Part shown: positions 51,737 to 60,989 of the stretch, piece by piece
How the letters are laid out: every line of letters begins with the position of its first letter
Position numbering within the stretch: position 1 is the first letter of the stretch
Assembly: GCA_012960035.1 (NCBI GenBank)
Contig: DUBZ01000124.1
Location: forward strand, 62,001 to 126,000
Origin: Myxococcales bacterium
GTDB taxonomy: Bacteria; Myxococcota_A; UBA9160; UBA4427
Direction of reading: 5' to 3'
Length of the DNA stretch: 64,000 bases
The notes under the pieces: model-generated
Databases searched by the model: none
Told to the model about the DNA's origin: nothing
Seen by the model: only the letters and a program-made list of their open reading frames with translations
Made by a program: the position numbers and the translations under genes

Positions 51737-54376
51737 TCAGCTCGCGCCGACGAGTTCATAAAACTTCGCGATCGCGGCGTCGATCTTCGACGCGTCCTTG
51801 CCACCGGCCTGTGCGAAGTCGGGTCGCCCTCCCCCGCCTCCGCCCACTACGCCGGCCACGTCGCGAATTAAGTCGCCTGCTTTGAAGTCGCCGATCATGT
51901 CTTTCGTAGCGCCGATCGCGACGAGCACCTTGCCGTTGTTCTCAGAGAGCAAGCACACGACTCCGCTCCCGAGACCGTTGCGAAGGTCATCGATCATGCT
52001 GCGCATCACCTTTGCGTCGGCACCTTCAACTCGAGCGGCAAGAGCCTTCCCGCCTGCGATCTCCTTCGCATCAGCAATCAGGTCGCCGCTTACGTCACCC
52101 TGCTTGGCCGACCGCGCGGCTTCAAGTTCCCTGCGCGCAGTTTTGCGCTCGTCGAGTAGCTTCGAGACCCGATCCGTGACATCCGCAGGCGCCACTTTGA
52201 GAAGCGATGCCGTATCGCGAAGCGCACGTTCCTGGTCACGCAAGTGATGCAGCGCCGCCATACCACTCAACGCTTCGATACGCCGAATGCCTGCAGAAAT
52301 ACCGGACTCGCTTACGATCTTGAGAAGGCCGATGTCGCCGGTCGCGTTGGCGTGGGTTCCGCCGCAAAGCTCAGTCGAGCAGTCGCCGAACGAGACGACG
52401 CGCACTTCGTCGCCATACTTCTCTTCAAACAGCGCCATTGCGCCCTTCTTCACGGCGTCGTTGTACGAAAGCAACTCGGTCTGCGCTGTGTAGTTCTCTT
52501 CGATCCACTGGTTCGCAATGTCTTCAATCTGTTCGAGTTCGGCTTCGGTCACCGCGTGGTCGTGGGTAAAGTCGAAGCGAAGACGCTGCCCGGAAACCAA
52601 TGAGCCCTTTTGCATCGCCTGGTCGCCAAGCACTTGTCGTAGCGCCGCGTGGAGTAAGTGTGTCGCGGAGTGATTGCGCACAATTGCCTTCCGGTTCGTC
52701 CGGTCGACTGCGAGCTGCGCGGTTTCACCCATGCGAAATTCGCCGCGCGTAATTCTCGCGTGATGCACGATCAAACCATCGAGCGGCTTTTGAACGTCGG
52801 TTACCTGCGCTTCGCCGCTTGGCCCCGTGATCAGCCCTTCGTCGCCGACCTGACCGCCGCTTTCTGCGTAGAAAGGTGTCACGGCGAAAACGAGTTCGAC
52901 TTCATCACCTTCGTTCACGACGTCGACAGGCTCACCCCCCTTGAGAAGTGCCTGAAGACTCGCCTCGCCGTTGAGCCCTTCGTAGCCGGTAAATTCCGAC
53001 GTCACTTCGGAGACGATGCGCCCGTAGACTTCGGACACCGTCGCGTCGCCCGTCCCCTTCCAGGCCGCACGCGCGCGCGTGCGCTGGGCTTGCATTTCAG
53101 TTTCGAAACCACCGTGGTCAACCGTCATGTCTCGACTCGTCAGGATGTCGGCCGTGAGGTCAACCGGGAACCCGAACGTGTCATAGAGCTGAAAGAGAGT
53201 CTCGCCCGGCAGTTGGGTTTCACCCTTGGCAGTCAGCTCTTCGATTTTGCCTTCGAGCAGGTGCAGCCCCTTCGTCAGCGTCTCAAGGAAGCGTTCTTCT
53301 TCACGCTGAATCCGCCCGCAAATGAATGAGCGGCGTTCGATCAAGTCGGGGTACGCATCCGACATTTCGTCGATCACCTTCCCCGCGACTTCGTGGATGA
53401 AGGGACGTTCGGTCCCGAGGAGTACGCCGTGTCGAGATGCACGCCTTAGAATACGCCGGAGCACGTAGCCGCGACCTTCGTTTGAAGGGAGGACACCGTC
53501 GCCGATCAAAAATGTCAGCGCCCGCGCGTGGTCGGCGATCACCTGGAGCGACACGTCGTGCTCTCGATCGCTTCCATACGCCACGCCGGTCAGTTCTTGG
53601 CCACGCTCGATCAGCGGCATAAAGAGGTCGGTTTCGTAATTCGATGCCACACCCTGCAGCACCTGTGCCCAGCGCTCGAGTCCACCGCCGGTGTCCACCG
53701 AAGGCTTCGGAAGCGGCGCCATGTTTCCGCTCGCGTCCCGGTTGAACTGCATGAACACCAAGTTCCAAATTTCGAGCCAGCGGCCACAATCACAGGACGG
53801 GTCGCAAACGGCCGAAGTGCAGCCATCCATTTTGCCAAAGTCGATGTGGATCTCCGTGCACGGACCACACGGCCCGGTCTCGCCCATCGACCAGAAATTT
53901 TCTTCTTCGCCGAGGCGGTAGACCTTCGACTCGGGGACGCCGATGTTGTCGCGCCACATGCCGAAGGCTTCGTCGTCTTCGGTAAAGACCGAAACTGCGA
54001 GGCGATCCGGCGAAATTGCAAGTTGGTTGGTGAGGAACTCCCAGGCGAAGTCGATCGCGTCGGCCTTGAAGTAGTCGCCGAATGAAAAATTACCCAACAT
54101 CTCGAAGAAGGTGTGGTGGTGCGGGGTGCGACCGACGTTTTCGAGGTCGTTGTGCTTGCCCGACACGCGCATGCATTTTTGCGACGTGGTCGCGCGCGTG
54201 TAACTCCGCGACTCTTCGCCGAGGAACAAGCGCTTGAACGGAACCATGCCCGCGTTCGTAAACATGAGCGTCGGGTCGTCCTGGGGGATCAGCGAAGCAC
54301 TCGCCTGACGCGAATGTCCTTTCTGCTCGAAATAGTCGAGGAAAAGTTCGCGGATGTCCTTGGCTGCCGGTCCCAT
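51737..54376 (-). CDS. alaS: Alanine-tRNA ligase
   Basis: ATG 54376 gives 879 residues, matching the usual length; the frame is open to 54652 but that part is unlike AlaRS. Catalytic motifs: DDPTLMFTNAGMVPFKRLFLGEE, HHTFFEMLGNFSFGDYFKADAI, NFWSMGETGPCGPCTEIHIDFG, SVDTGGGLERWAQVLQ. The editing domain carries HSATHLLHAALRQV and CGGTHANATGDIG, and the C-terminal DHHA1 region ends VGGGGGGRPDFAQAGG. It attaches alanine to tRNA-Ala. Confidence 0.97.
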   Translation of the reverse strand: MGPAAKDIRELFLDYFEQKGHSRQASASLIPQDDPTLMFTNAGMVPFKRLFLGEESRSYTRATTSQKCMRVSGKHNDLENVGRTPHHHTFFEMLGNFSFGDYFKADAIDFAWEFLTNQLAISPDRLAVSVFTEDDEAFGMWRDNIGVPESKVYRLGEEENFWSMGETGPCGPCTEIHIDFGKMDGCTSAVCDPSCDCGRWLEIWNLVFMQFNRDASGNMAPLPKPSVDTGGGLERWAQVLQGVASNYETDLFMPLIERGQELTGVAYGSDREHDVSLQVIADHARALTFLIGDGVLPSNEGRGYVLRRILRRASRHGVLLGTERPFIHEVAGKVIDEMSDAYPDLIERRSFICGRIQREEERFLETLTKGLHLLEGKIEELTAKGETQLPGETLFQLYDTFGFPVDLTADILTSRDMTVDHGGFETEMQAQRTRARAAWKGTGDATVSEVYGRIVSEVTSEFTGYEGLNGEASLQALLKGGEPVDVVNEGDEVELVFAVTPFYAESGGQVGDEGLITGPSGEAQVTDVQKPLDGLIVHHARITRGEFRMGETAQLAVDRTNRKAIVRNHSATHLLHAALRQVLGDQAMQKGSLVSGQRLRFDFTHDHAVTEAELEQIEDIANQWIEENYTAQTELLSYNDAVKKGAMALFEEKYGDEVRVVSFGDCSTELCGGTHANATGDIGLLKIVSESGISAGIRRIEALSGMAALHHLRDQERALRDTASLLKVAPADVTDRVSKLLDERKTARRELEAARSAKQGDVSGDLIADAKEIAGGKALAARVEGADAKVMRSMIDDLRNGLGSGVVCLLSENNGKVLVAIGATKDMIGDFKAGDLIRDVAGVVGGGGGGRPDFAQAGGKDASKIDAAIAKFYELVGAS

Positions 54377-54783
54377 GATCTGCCTTTTCTGTTCAGCTGT
54401 CCGGGTCGGAAGACCTGGGATGTTTTTTGCGGGCCGCGCGGGTCGGCCAAGAGACTTCATAAGCGCGTAATTTTCGCGGTTTGTCGGGGTGGGTGGGCGC
54501 GATCGCCGTTTTACACGCCGCTGGCGAACGGGCGCGCAATATAGCGAAGCGACCGTGTCGAGCGAAGGCTCGGGCCACGCACACCGGGCATGGATCGGGA
54601 CGTGCTGGCGTGCGCCGGTGTTGGCAAACCCATCGCACAGACTCGGACGCACGAACCCATCGGTCGAGTCAGATCAATTGGATGTGCTGCGAACCAGGGT
54701 CGGTCTGCGCGTCTAGAACCAGTCGGAGTACCAGGAGAGTCTGCGCGGCAGAATCAGCTCCGAAACGAGCCCTAGAGCCAGCC
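54377..54783. other. Intergenic region between alaS and pilT
   Basis: About 400 bp with no supported gene. Near 54700-54790 on the minus strand TCTAGGGCT occurs twice, first at the pilT stop. A long plus-strand open frame through here is antisense to pilT. It should hold the alaS promoter, but I see no clear boxes. Confidence 0.4.
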
Positions 54784-55974
54784 CTAGAACCGGTCGATGC
54801 TGAAGCCGTCGTCGTCGCCGGCGAGGGCTTCTTCGATTTCGTCGGCCTCGGGCTTCTCATCGTCGCCGTCGAACTCACTCCACTGGGAGTCCGAGGTCGA
54901 AGCAATGCCTCTGAACCGCAGGGCAAAGTCGTCCGGGTTCGTGACGTGCTTGAGGGCCTCGTCGTAGGTCACGAGCTCGTCTTTCACCAGCTGCATCAGC
55001 GACTGATCGAAGGTCTGCATCCCGTAGGACGTGTAGCCCTTGGAGATCACTTCCGGGATCTCTTTGGTGCGGTCCTTGTCACCGATGCATTCACGCACGA
55101 AGGCGGTCGACACCAGGACTTCGAGGGCGGGTACCCGGCCATTGCCGTCAGCCCGGGGCACGAGGCGCTGGGAGACGACGGCTTTGAGGATCGTCGCCAG
55201 CTGCAAGCGAACCTGCTTCTGCTGGTACGGCGGGAAAACGGAAATGATGCGGTTGATCGTCTCGGTGGCGTCGAGGGTATGGAGTGTACTCATCACCAAA
55301 TGGCCGGTTTCGGCAGCGGTCAGCGCTATTTCGATGGTTTCGAAATCGCGCATTTCGCCGACCAAAATCACGTCGGGGTCCTGGCGCAAAGCCGCTCGCA
55401 GGGCGTTGGAAAAGCTGTGGGTGTCAACGCCAATTTCGCGCTGGTTCACAATCGAACGACGATCGCGAATCAAGAATTCGATGGGGTCCTCGATCGTCAT
55501 GATGTGTGACGTTCGCTCGGAGTTAATCTGTTCGATCATCGCGGCGAGGGTCGTAGACTTACCCGAACCCGTGGTCCCGGTTACGAGAATAAGGCCGCGG
55601 TTCTCGCGAGCGATTTTTTGGATTACCGGGGGCAGGTGAAGCTGCTCTGCGGTTTTGACGCCGAACGGAATGACCCGAAAGACGATCCCAATGGATCCGC
55701 GCTGCTGAAACACATTGACACGAAAGCGACCGAGACCCGCGACGCCATATGCGAGGTCGGCTTCACGACTCTCTTCGAAGCGCGTCTTCTGTACCGGACT
55801 CATGATCGACGCCGCAATGTTGGTCAACTCGTCGGGCATCATGCGTTCGCCGTTTTTGAGCGGTACCAGTGCGCCGTCCACGCGAAACATTGGCGGCAGC
55901 CCGGACTTCAAGTGAATGTCTGAAGCACCACCCTTGATCGCGACCTTGAGAATCTCGTTGAGTTCCATTCCCAT
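54784..55974 (-). CDS. pilT: Type IV pilus retraction ATPase (PilT family)
   Basis: The 396-residue AAA-like ATPase has the PilT opening LNEILKVAIKGGASDIHLKSGLPPMFRVDG, Walker A VTGTTGSGKSTTLAAM, the Asp box and IEDPIEFL, Walker B DVILVGEMRDFETIEIAL and the His box AAETGHLVMSTLHT. PilT has AIRNLIRE near the C-terminus; here the corresponding stretch is TAFVRECIGDKDRTKEI, so the motif is divergent. The rest of the C-terminus (MQTFDQSLMQL, LKHVTNPDDFALRF) is family-like, then an acidic tail. It retracts type IV pili for twitching or DNA uptake. Confidence 0.92.
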   Translation of the reverse strand: MGMELNEILKVAIKGGASDIHLKSGLPPMFRVDGALVPLKNGERMMPDELTNIAASIMSPVQKTRFEESREADLAYGVAGLGRFRVNVFQQRGSIGIVFRVIPFGVKTAEQLHLPPVIQKIARENRGLILVTGTTGSGKSTTLAAMIEQINSERTSHIMTIEDPIEFLIRDRRSIVNQREIGVDTHSFSNALRAALRQDPDVILVGEMRDFETIEIALTAAETGHLVMSTLHTLDATETINRIISVFPPYQQKQVRLQLATILKAVVSQRLVPRADGNGRVPALEVLVSTAFVRECIGDKDRTKEIPEVISKGYTSYGMQTFDQSLMQLVKDELVTYDEALKHVTNPDDFALRFRGIASTSDSQWSEFDGDDEKPEADEIEEALAGDDDGFSIDRF

Positions 55975-56224
55975 ACCCGCTGGAAACCCCGCTTGCGGTA
56001 GCTAGCCGCTAGGCCGGCGCATGATTGCGGCGCGACCTGCCTTCGGTGTTTCGACCAGATGGAGGGGCTTCTTGAGCCACCGGCTATGAGGATTACCCGG
56101 CCTAAGTGACTTCACCAGCGCCTCAGCACGGGCGCGCAACTCGGTTGCAACGGGAGCGAAATCGAGCTGATTTCATTTGAGATCACGCATGCGAGAGGCC
56201 GCGCAATTGAAATTAGACGCAACT

Positions 56225-56256
56225 TGCTCGCCGCACCCGGGTGGGTACGGCGAGCA
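56225..56256 (-). terminator. GC-rich hairpin between recA and pilT
   Basis: TGCTCGCCG (56225-56233) and CGGCGAGCA (56248-56256) pair perfectly, nine bp, around a 14-nt loop that can itself fold (CACCC/GGGTG). In the recA transcription direction it comes after the tandem repeat array and before a moderately T-rich stretch. It is a candidate terminator for the pgpA-cinA-recA transcript. Confidence 0.4.
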
Positions 56257-56291
56257 CGACGTTTCCAAGACTTCGCGCTCGAGAGCGTCAT

Positions 56292-56444
56292 CTCAACCTA
56301 AGAGAGTCCTCAACCCATGAGAGTCTTCAACCCATGAGAGTCTTCAACCTAAGAGAGTCCTCAACCCATGAGAGTCTTCAACCCATGAGAGTCTTCAACC
56401 CATGAGAGTCTTCAGCCTAAGAGAGTCCTCAACCCAAGAGAGTC
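56292..56444. repeat. 17-bp tandem repeat array downstream of recA
   Basis: Nine contiguous 17-bp copies, of the form YTCAACCYAWGAGAGTC, begin at 56292 and end at 56444, 19 bp after the recA stop. Copies vary at four positions (C/T at 1, A/G at 5, C/T at 8, A/T at 10); a degenerate tenth begins CTCCGCGAGAG. As 17 is not a multiple of 3 and the array lies outside genes, it is a non-coding tandem repeat. Confidence 0.9.
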
Positions 56445-56463
56445 CTCCGCGAGAGCGGTCGTT

Positions 56464-57588
56464 CTAGTCTTCTTCGGTTTCGGCATCGGCCGATTTCGCC
56501 GCGACGGGTACGAGGCCGCCAACCGGGACTGGAAGCTTCAAGCCCTTTGCCGCGTAGACCGCGTCTGCCAAGCGCGCGCAGGTCTCGGGGTTCTCCTTCA
56601 AGAACTTTCGCGCGTTCTCACGCCCCTGCCCGATACGCTCGCTGTCGTACGAGTACCAGGAGCCGCTCTTTTCAACGAGGCCCTCTTCAACACCCAGATC
56701 GATTAGGTCGCCCTCGCGAGAGATCCCTTCGTTGTAGATGATGTCGAACTCAGCCTGGCGAAACGGCGGAGCGACCTTGTTCTTTACCACCTTGACGCGG
56801 GTGCGGTTGCCCACCACCTGGTCTCCGTCTTTGAGAGCCGCGATCCGGCGCACATCGACCCGAATCGACGAGTAGAACTTCAGCGCATTGCCGCCCGTCG
56901 TGGTTTCGGGGTTGCCGAACATCACGCCGATCTTCATGCGGATCTGGTTAATGAAGATGATCGTCGCGCCAGAGCGAGCCACCGTGGCCGTAAGCTTGCG
57001 CAGCGCCTGACTCATCAACCGAGCTTGCAACCCGACGTGATGGTCACCCATTTCGCCTTCGATTTCGGCGCGGGGTACGAGCGCCGCTACCGAGTCGATG
57101 ACCACGATGTCGATGGCGCCAGACCGCAGAAGTACGTCTGCGATTTCGAGCGCCTGCTCACCGGTGTCGGGCTGAGACACGAGCAAGTCTTCAACCTTAA
57201 CCCCAAGACGGCGGGCATAGTTGACGTCGAGCGCATGTTCGGCGTCGATGAAGGCGGCGATGCCGCCGGTCTTCTGAACTTCAGCAATGGCATGAAGCGT
57301 CAACGTCGTCTTACCACTCGACTCCGGGCCGTAGATCTCGACTACGCGACCGCGGGGATACCCGCCGATCCCGAGGGCAATATCGATACTCGGCGAGCCA
57401 CTCGAGAAGTAAGGGATCTGATGATCGACGGCATTGTCGGACATCGAGACGATCGAACCTTTCCCGAACTGCTTTTCGATCGATGACAATGCCATTTCGA
57501 GCGCTTTCGCTCGATTTTCATTCCCCGGTCCTCCCTCAATGCGCCGTACCTGAGCCTTCTCTGTCTTCTGCTTACCTTGCCTGGCCAT
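56464..57588 (-). CDS. recA: Recombinase RecA
   Basis: ATG 57588 with AGGAAG upstream gives 374 residues. It starts [19 protein letters not shown] and then has [21 protein letters not shown], Walker [21 protein letters not shown], the strand [43 protein letters not shown]2-region [35 protein letters not shown], and the C-terminal acidic [11 protein letters not shown]. It catalyses homologous recombination and activates the SOS response. The frame is open upstream through the 12-bp repeats to 57735, so an N-terminally extended form cannot be excluded. Confidence 0.97.
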   Translation of the reverse strand: MARQGKQKTEKAQVRRIEGGPGNENRAKALEMALSSIEKQFGKGSIVSMSDNAVDHQIPYFSSGSPSIDIALGIGGYPRGRVVEIYGPESSGKTTLTLHAIAEVQKTGGIAAFIDAEHALDVNYARRLGVKVEDLLVSQPDTGEQALEIADVLLRSGAIDIVVIDSVAALVPRAEIEGEMGDHHVGLQARLMSQALRKLTATVARSGATIIFINQIRMKIGVMFGNPETTTGGNALKFYSSIRVDVRRIAALKDGDQVVGNRTRVKVVKNKVAPPFRQAEFDIIYNEGISREGDLIDLGVEEGLVEKSGSWYSYDSERIGQGRENARKFLKENPETCARLADAVYAAKGLKLPVPVGGLVPVAAKSADAETEED

Positions 57589-57620
57589 GGGTTTCTTCCT
57601 TTCCGTTTTTGCAAGTTGCC

Positions 57621-57704
57621 TTGCAAGTTCTCTGCGAAGCTCTCTGTGAAACTCTCTGTGAAACTCTCTTTGAAACTCTCTTTGAAACTCTCTTTGATAA
57701 GAGA
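57621..57704. repeat. 12-bp tandem repeats in the recA leader
   Basis: Seven 12-bp units of the type TKTGAAACTCTC (plus strand) run from 57621 to 57704, ending about 30 bp before the recA start. The copies nearest 57645-57692 are nearly identical; those closer to recA (TTGCAAGTTCTC, TGCGAAGCTCTC) are more diverged. In the recA frame the units encode HREF/QREF-type repeats, but they lie upstream of the preferred start. Confidence 0.85.
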
Positions 57705-57798
57705 ACGACTTGAGGGGGGACAACTGGGGGGACAAATCGGTGGAACGATGCGTGGCTCAAAGCGGAGGTCTTACTCGCCTCGCGCAGCGTGATGTGTT

Positions 57799-59184
57799 TC
57801 ATGACGTGCTTCCTGAACCGGGCGGAGCGACACCGCCCCGTCGTCGCAGCAACGAAGGGCTCACGAGTTCGACACCGAGAAGGGAGCGCCGCACCCAGTC
57901 GAGTGCGACTTGTACGGTGAGCGTGCGATGTCGGACGCGATCGAGTGGAAATACAAAATTGTCGACGTGGGTCGGCATGCCGCGGCGCGCCAGCGCGATG
58001 CAGACCAGGCCAACCGGTTTCGTTTCCGTACCCCCGCCCGGGCCCGAAATACCGGTGGTCGAAACACCGAAGTCGGTCCCAAAACGCTCGCGAACGCCTT
58101 CGGCCATCGCGACCGCGACGGGTTCTGAAACCGCCCCGTGCTCCACGAGCAATACCTCGGGAACCCCGAGTTGCGATTGCTTGATTTCGTTCGAGTAGGA
58201 GATCACGCCGCCCGCAAAGTATTCAGAAGCCCCAGCGACCTGCGTGATCTGCTCTGCAAGAAGCCCTCCGGTGCACGACTCGGCGGTTGCAATCGTTGCC
58301 CCGTGCTGGGCGAGCAACTGGCCCGCGACGCTCGCCATTGTCTCATCGCCTTCGCCATACACCACGGCACCGAGGAGGTCGCGAATTTCGCCGCAAACGG
58401 CTTCTAGTTTGGCGTCCGCTTCGGTTGCACTCGCGCAACGCACCACTGGACGCAGGTAGTTGTCGGGGAAGGCCGTACGAAAACCGAGCTCAACGCCCTC
58501 TTCCGTTGCGATCTGTTTGAGCTCTGCGTCGAGAGTCGACTCGCCCAAACCAAACGTGCGCAGAAGCCGTGCGCGCATGGCACGCGGCTTCTGTGCCCGC
58601 CCCTTGTTCGCCGCGCGAGCGAGCAAGCGCGGCAGTACTTGTTCGTCGAGCATGAGTTTCAGTTCGCGAGGCACACCGGGCATCGCGAAAAACACGCACT
58701 CTCCGCCTTCTTCAGCTCCAAGATCTACGTCAAGCATGAACCCCGGGGCGGTTCCCACCGGGTTAAGAAGGACTTCCGCCTGTGCGGGAAAATAGGCCTG
58801 CTTGGCGTTGTTCTCGCTCATGTTGCGACCCAGTTGGCTGAAGAATGTGCGAATGGTTTCAAGCGAAGCGTCGTCGAGGACCAGTTCGCGACCGAACGTC
58901 TGGGCCAGAACCTCCGTCGTGAGGTCGTCTCGCGTGGGGCCTAGACCGCCGGAAACCAGCACCACGTCTGCCCGACTCGCCGCGCGCCTGAACGCGTCTG
59001 CCATTTCTTCCGGGTGATCGAGCACCGAGGTTTGAAAGCGGGTTTCGATTTCAACGTCGTGCAAGCGCTCAGACATCAAGGCCTTGTTCGAGTCGACAAT
59101 TTCGCCGCGCAAAATTTCGTCACCGATCGTGAGGACTTCTGCCCGTAAAATTTCGGTCGCGTCCGTTCCAACCGAAGTCATCAA
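57799..59184 (-). CDS. cinA: CinA-like protein (MoCF-type domain plus nicotinamide-nucleotide amidase)
   Basis: The 461-residue protein begins with the molybdopterin-binding-like domain: RAEVLTIGDEILRGEIVDSNKALMSERL, VLVSGGLGPTRDDLTTEVLAQTFGRELVLDD, FFAMPGVPRELKLMLDEQVLPRL. The C-terminal amidase domain has ATAESCTGGLLAEQITQVAGASEYFAGGVISYSNEIKQSQLGV, VVSTTGISGPGGGTETKPVGLV. It deamidates NMN and is often found next to recA. It starts within the pgpA end (4-bp overlap) and is upstream of recA. Confidence 0.93.
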   Translation of the reverse strand: MMTSVGTDATEILRAEVLTIGDEILRGEIVDSNKALMSERLHDVEIETRFQTSVLDHPEEMADAFRRAASRADVVLVSGGLGPTRDDLTTEVLAQTFGRELVLDDASLETIRTFFSQLGRNMSENNAKQAYFPAQAEVLLNPVGTAPGFMLDVDLGAEEGGECVFFAMPGVPRELKLMLDEQVLPRLLARAANKGRAQKPRAMRARLLRTFGLGESTLDAELKQIATEEGVELGFRTAFPDNYLRPVVRCASATEADAKLEAVCGEIRDLLGAVVYGEGDETMASVAGQLLAQHGATIATAESCTGGLLAEQITQVAGASEYFAGGVISYSNEIKQSQLGVPEVLLVEHGAVSEPVAVAMAEGVRERFGTDFGVSTTGISGPGGGTETKPVGLVCIALARRGMPTHVDNFVFPLDRVRHRTLTVQVALDWVRRSLLGVELVSPSLLRRRGGVAPPGSGSTS

Positions 59185-59789
59185 TAGCCCCCAGCTGCCG
59201 GCGCAACGCCACTACTTTGGGTCAGCAAGACAAACGTCGGCACCGCGAGCACGATGGCTCCGAATACCCCTGCGACACAATCGTCTGCCATCACCCCTGC
59301 TCCTCCGGAAATATTTTTTTCTGCCCACCGGACTGGCCCCGGCTTGGCGATATCAAACACCCTGAATGCGACGAATCCGGTCACAACCAGCGAAAAAAAT
59401 ACGGGGCCTTCCAAAATCGCGCCTTCCAGATGAACGGGGGCACACGAAAAGGCCGACGGCCCGCAGAAGGCAAGAAGTGGCGTCAGGGTGATAAGCTGCC
59501 CAACGAGTTCGTCGATCACGATGCGGCCGTCGTCTTTGCTGGCAAAGATCTCTTCCGCACGATCCGAAGCCCAGACCCCCAGCGCACAAAGCACCAAGAC
59601 GGCAATCACGAACGGCACTGCCCCCGCTCGCGCCAACGGAATGAATAGAAGGACGCCAACCAACGCACCGAATGTGCCGGGCGCTAACGGGATGGTGCCG
59701 ACCCCGGCGCACGTCGCGATCGCGACGCCAACCCAACCTGTCAGAGTCCCGGTTTGCGACACGGGAAGCGGGGCCTTGGATTGCTCCAT
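59181..59789 (-). CDS. pgpA: Phosphatidylglycerophosphatase A
   Basis: ATG 59789 gives 202 residues; the longer frame to 60065 is polar and unsupported. The PgpA signature is TIPLAPGTFGALVGVLLF, then RIVIDELVGQLITL with the conserved Asp-Glu, FRVFDIAKPGPVRWAEKNISGGAGVMADDCVAGVFGA near the end. The GAGVMADDCVAGV motif is the hallmark. Several membrane helices are present. It makes phosphatidylglycerol. It leads the pgpA-cinA-recA group. Confidence 0.93.
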   Translation of the reverse strand: MEQSKAPLPVSQTGTLTGWVGVAIATCAGVGTIPLAPGTFGALVGVLLFIPLARAGAVPFVIAVLVLCALGVWASDRAEEIFASKDDGRIVIDELVGQLITLTPLLAFCGPSAFSCAPVHLEGAILEGPVFFSLVVTGFVAFRVFDIAKPGPVRWAEKNISGGAGVMADDCVAGVFGAIVLAVPTFVLLTQSSGVAPAAGGY

Positions 59790-59962
59790 CAAGCCTTGCC
59801 TCCCGCGGATACGCGCGTGGGGCTCTCGATAGACGTTCGACAGATTTTCGTTTTCGTTGACGTTTTCTTGTCCCGACGAAACCCCGGCATGGGCCTCGAA
59901 ATGGTGAACCGCTGCGTGTGCCCGACCTGCTTCCGATCTATTGCGAGAGCTCTTGTTCTTGA

Positions 59963-59989
59963 TGCTCGTAATGTGAGTGCTCGTAATGT
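59963..59989. promoter_or_regulatory. Direct repeats upstream of pgpA
   Basis: TGCTCGTAATGT is repeated exactly at 59963-59974 and 59978-59989, a period of 15 bp, about 175 bp upstream of pgpA. Such spaced direct repeats often bind regulators, but no known site matches. The rest of 59790-60321 shows no supported gene and no SOS-box-like site was found. Confidence 0.35.
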
Positions 59990-60321
59990 TGGTGATTCGT
60001 GTCGTAGATCGGCGGCGCGCTTGGTTGACACTTCTTGTGTGATTTTGTGGTGGTTTAGGGGGCAATGCAGAAGGATTTTGAAAACGGGGTGGGGGGACAA
60101 GCGGCAGATTAGCCCTGCTCGATCCGGCGAGTCAATCAAAAAGCGAAAGAAAAGCAAAAACGCTGCACGATGTAATTCGAGGCGTGGGGGAAAACATCCG
60201 AAGCATCAATCGGCCCGGGCATTGGTCGATGAAGTCGCAGTAATGGATCACCGCAACTTGACTCCCGCACGCCTCACCGAGGCCAAACGCCCAGCAAATT
60301 CGTTGGCGATTGAGTTGCCCC

Positions 60322-60830
60322 GTGGCTGAGGACGAAAAATGGTTGTCGGCGAGCCCTTCGCACGACAGCGGCGACATCGCGGGACTGTTCGAAGACCCCG
60401 ACCGGTTGGTCAAGAAGATGGATGTCCACGCCGTGACGCACATCGTTGTGTCGTCGGAACCGGCAGCGGACAGCTTCACGCGATTCGTCAACCTACTCGC
60501 CCTGCCAACCTCGCACCTCGACGACATCTGCGAGGGCAAGCTTGCCGGACGTTTCTACGCAAACTCGGGGCCGGGCGTCGAAAGAAGCCATGTCTCGCGC
60601 TCGGGTCTCAGCGCAGCAACGCCTTCGCCCTCCGAAATGAAGCCGCCCTCAACACAGACTTTCGCTCCGAAGACCGCACGGCCCAACCTCGAAGAAGATC
60701 CGATTGAGAACTGTGCGGTGCAAAATGCGCGGCGCTCACCCTCGCCGCCAACGGGGACTCGACCGAAGCGCGCGATCGGTTGATGACTCCGACCCGAGAC
60801 ACGGACGAGAACGTCAGCAGAAGGCCCACG
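60322..60830 (+). pseudogene. Frameshifted remnant of an unidentified gene
   Basis: GTG 60322 opens a frame with strong third-position GC: AEDEKWLSASPSHDSGDIAGLFEDPDRLVKKMDVHAVTHIVVSSEPAADSFTRFVNLLALPTSHLDDICEGKL. After about 60560 the protein-like pattern jumps to another frame (SQRSNAFALRNEAALNTDFRSEDRT) and then to a third (CAALTLAANGDSTEARDRL). The last pieces resemble a TPR protein. Three frames in 500 bp suggest a degraded gene rather than one intact product. Confidence 0.4.
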
Positions 60831-60989
60831 ACAGTTTGAACCAACCGGATCTTCGCCAGATCGGCTGAGCCCACGCGCGGATCGCAATCGTCGGCAATTT
60901 TTTGGATCTCTCTGCTTGATCTCGTTTCGTTCGTGTTTCGATCTCGGCTCGGTCTCGTCGCCGCTGGAACCGCTACAGTTCCACGCCCG

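Noticed and set aside
54377..54652. N-terminal extension of AlaRS by 92 residues
   Set aside because: The extra part is Arg/Pro-rich with no AlaRS similarity; ATG 54376 begins the standard N-terminus and gives the usual length.
54481..55509. 342-codon plus-strand open frame
   Set aside because: Mostly antisense to pilT and its upstream part is not protein-like.
57621..57704. CRISPR array near recA (considered with 56292-56444)
   Set aside because: Units are 12 and 17 bp, directly adjacent with no unique spacers, and no cas gene is present, so these are tandem repeats.
57589..57798. LexA/SOS box upstream of recA
   Set aside because: No palindromic CTGT-N8-ACAG or GAAC-N4-GTTC-type site was visible in the region; a lineage-specific LexA site cannot be ruled out by eye.
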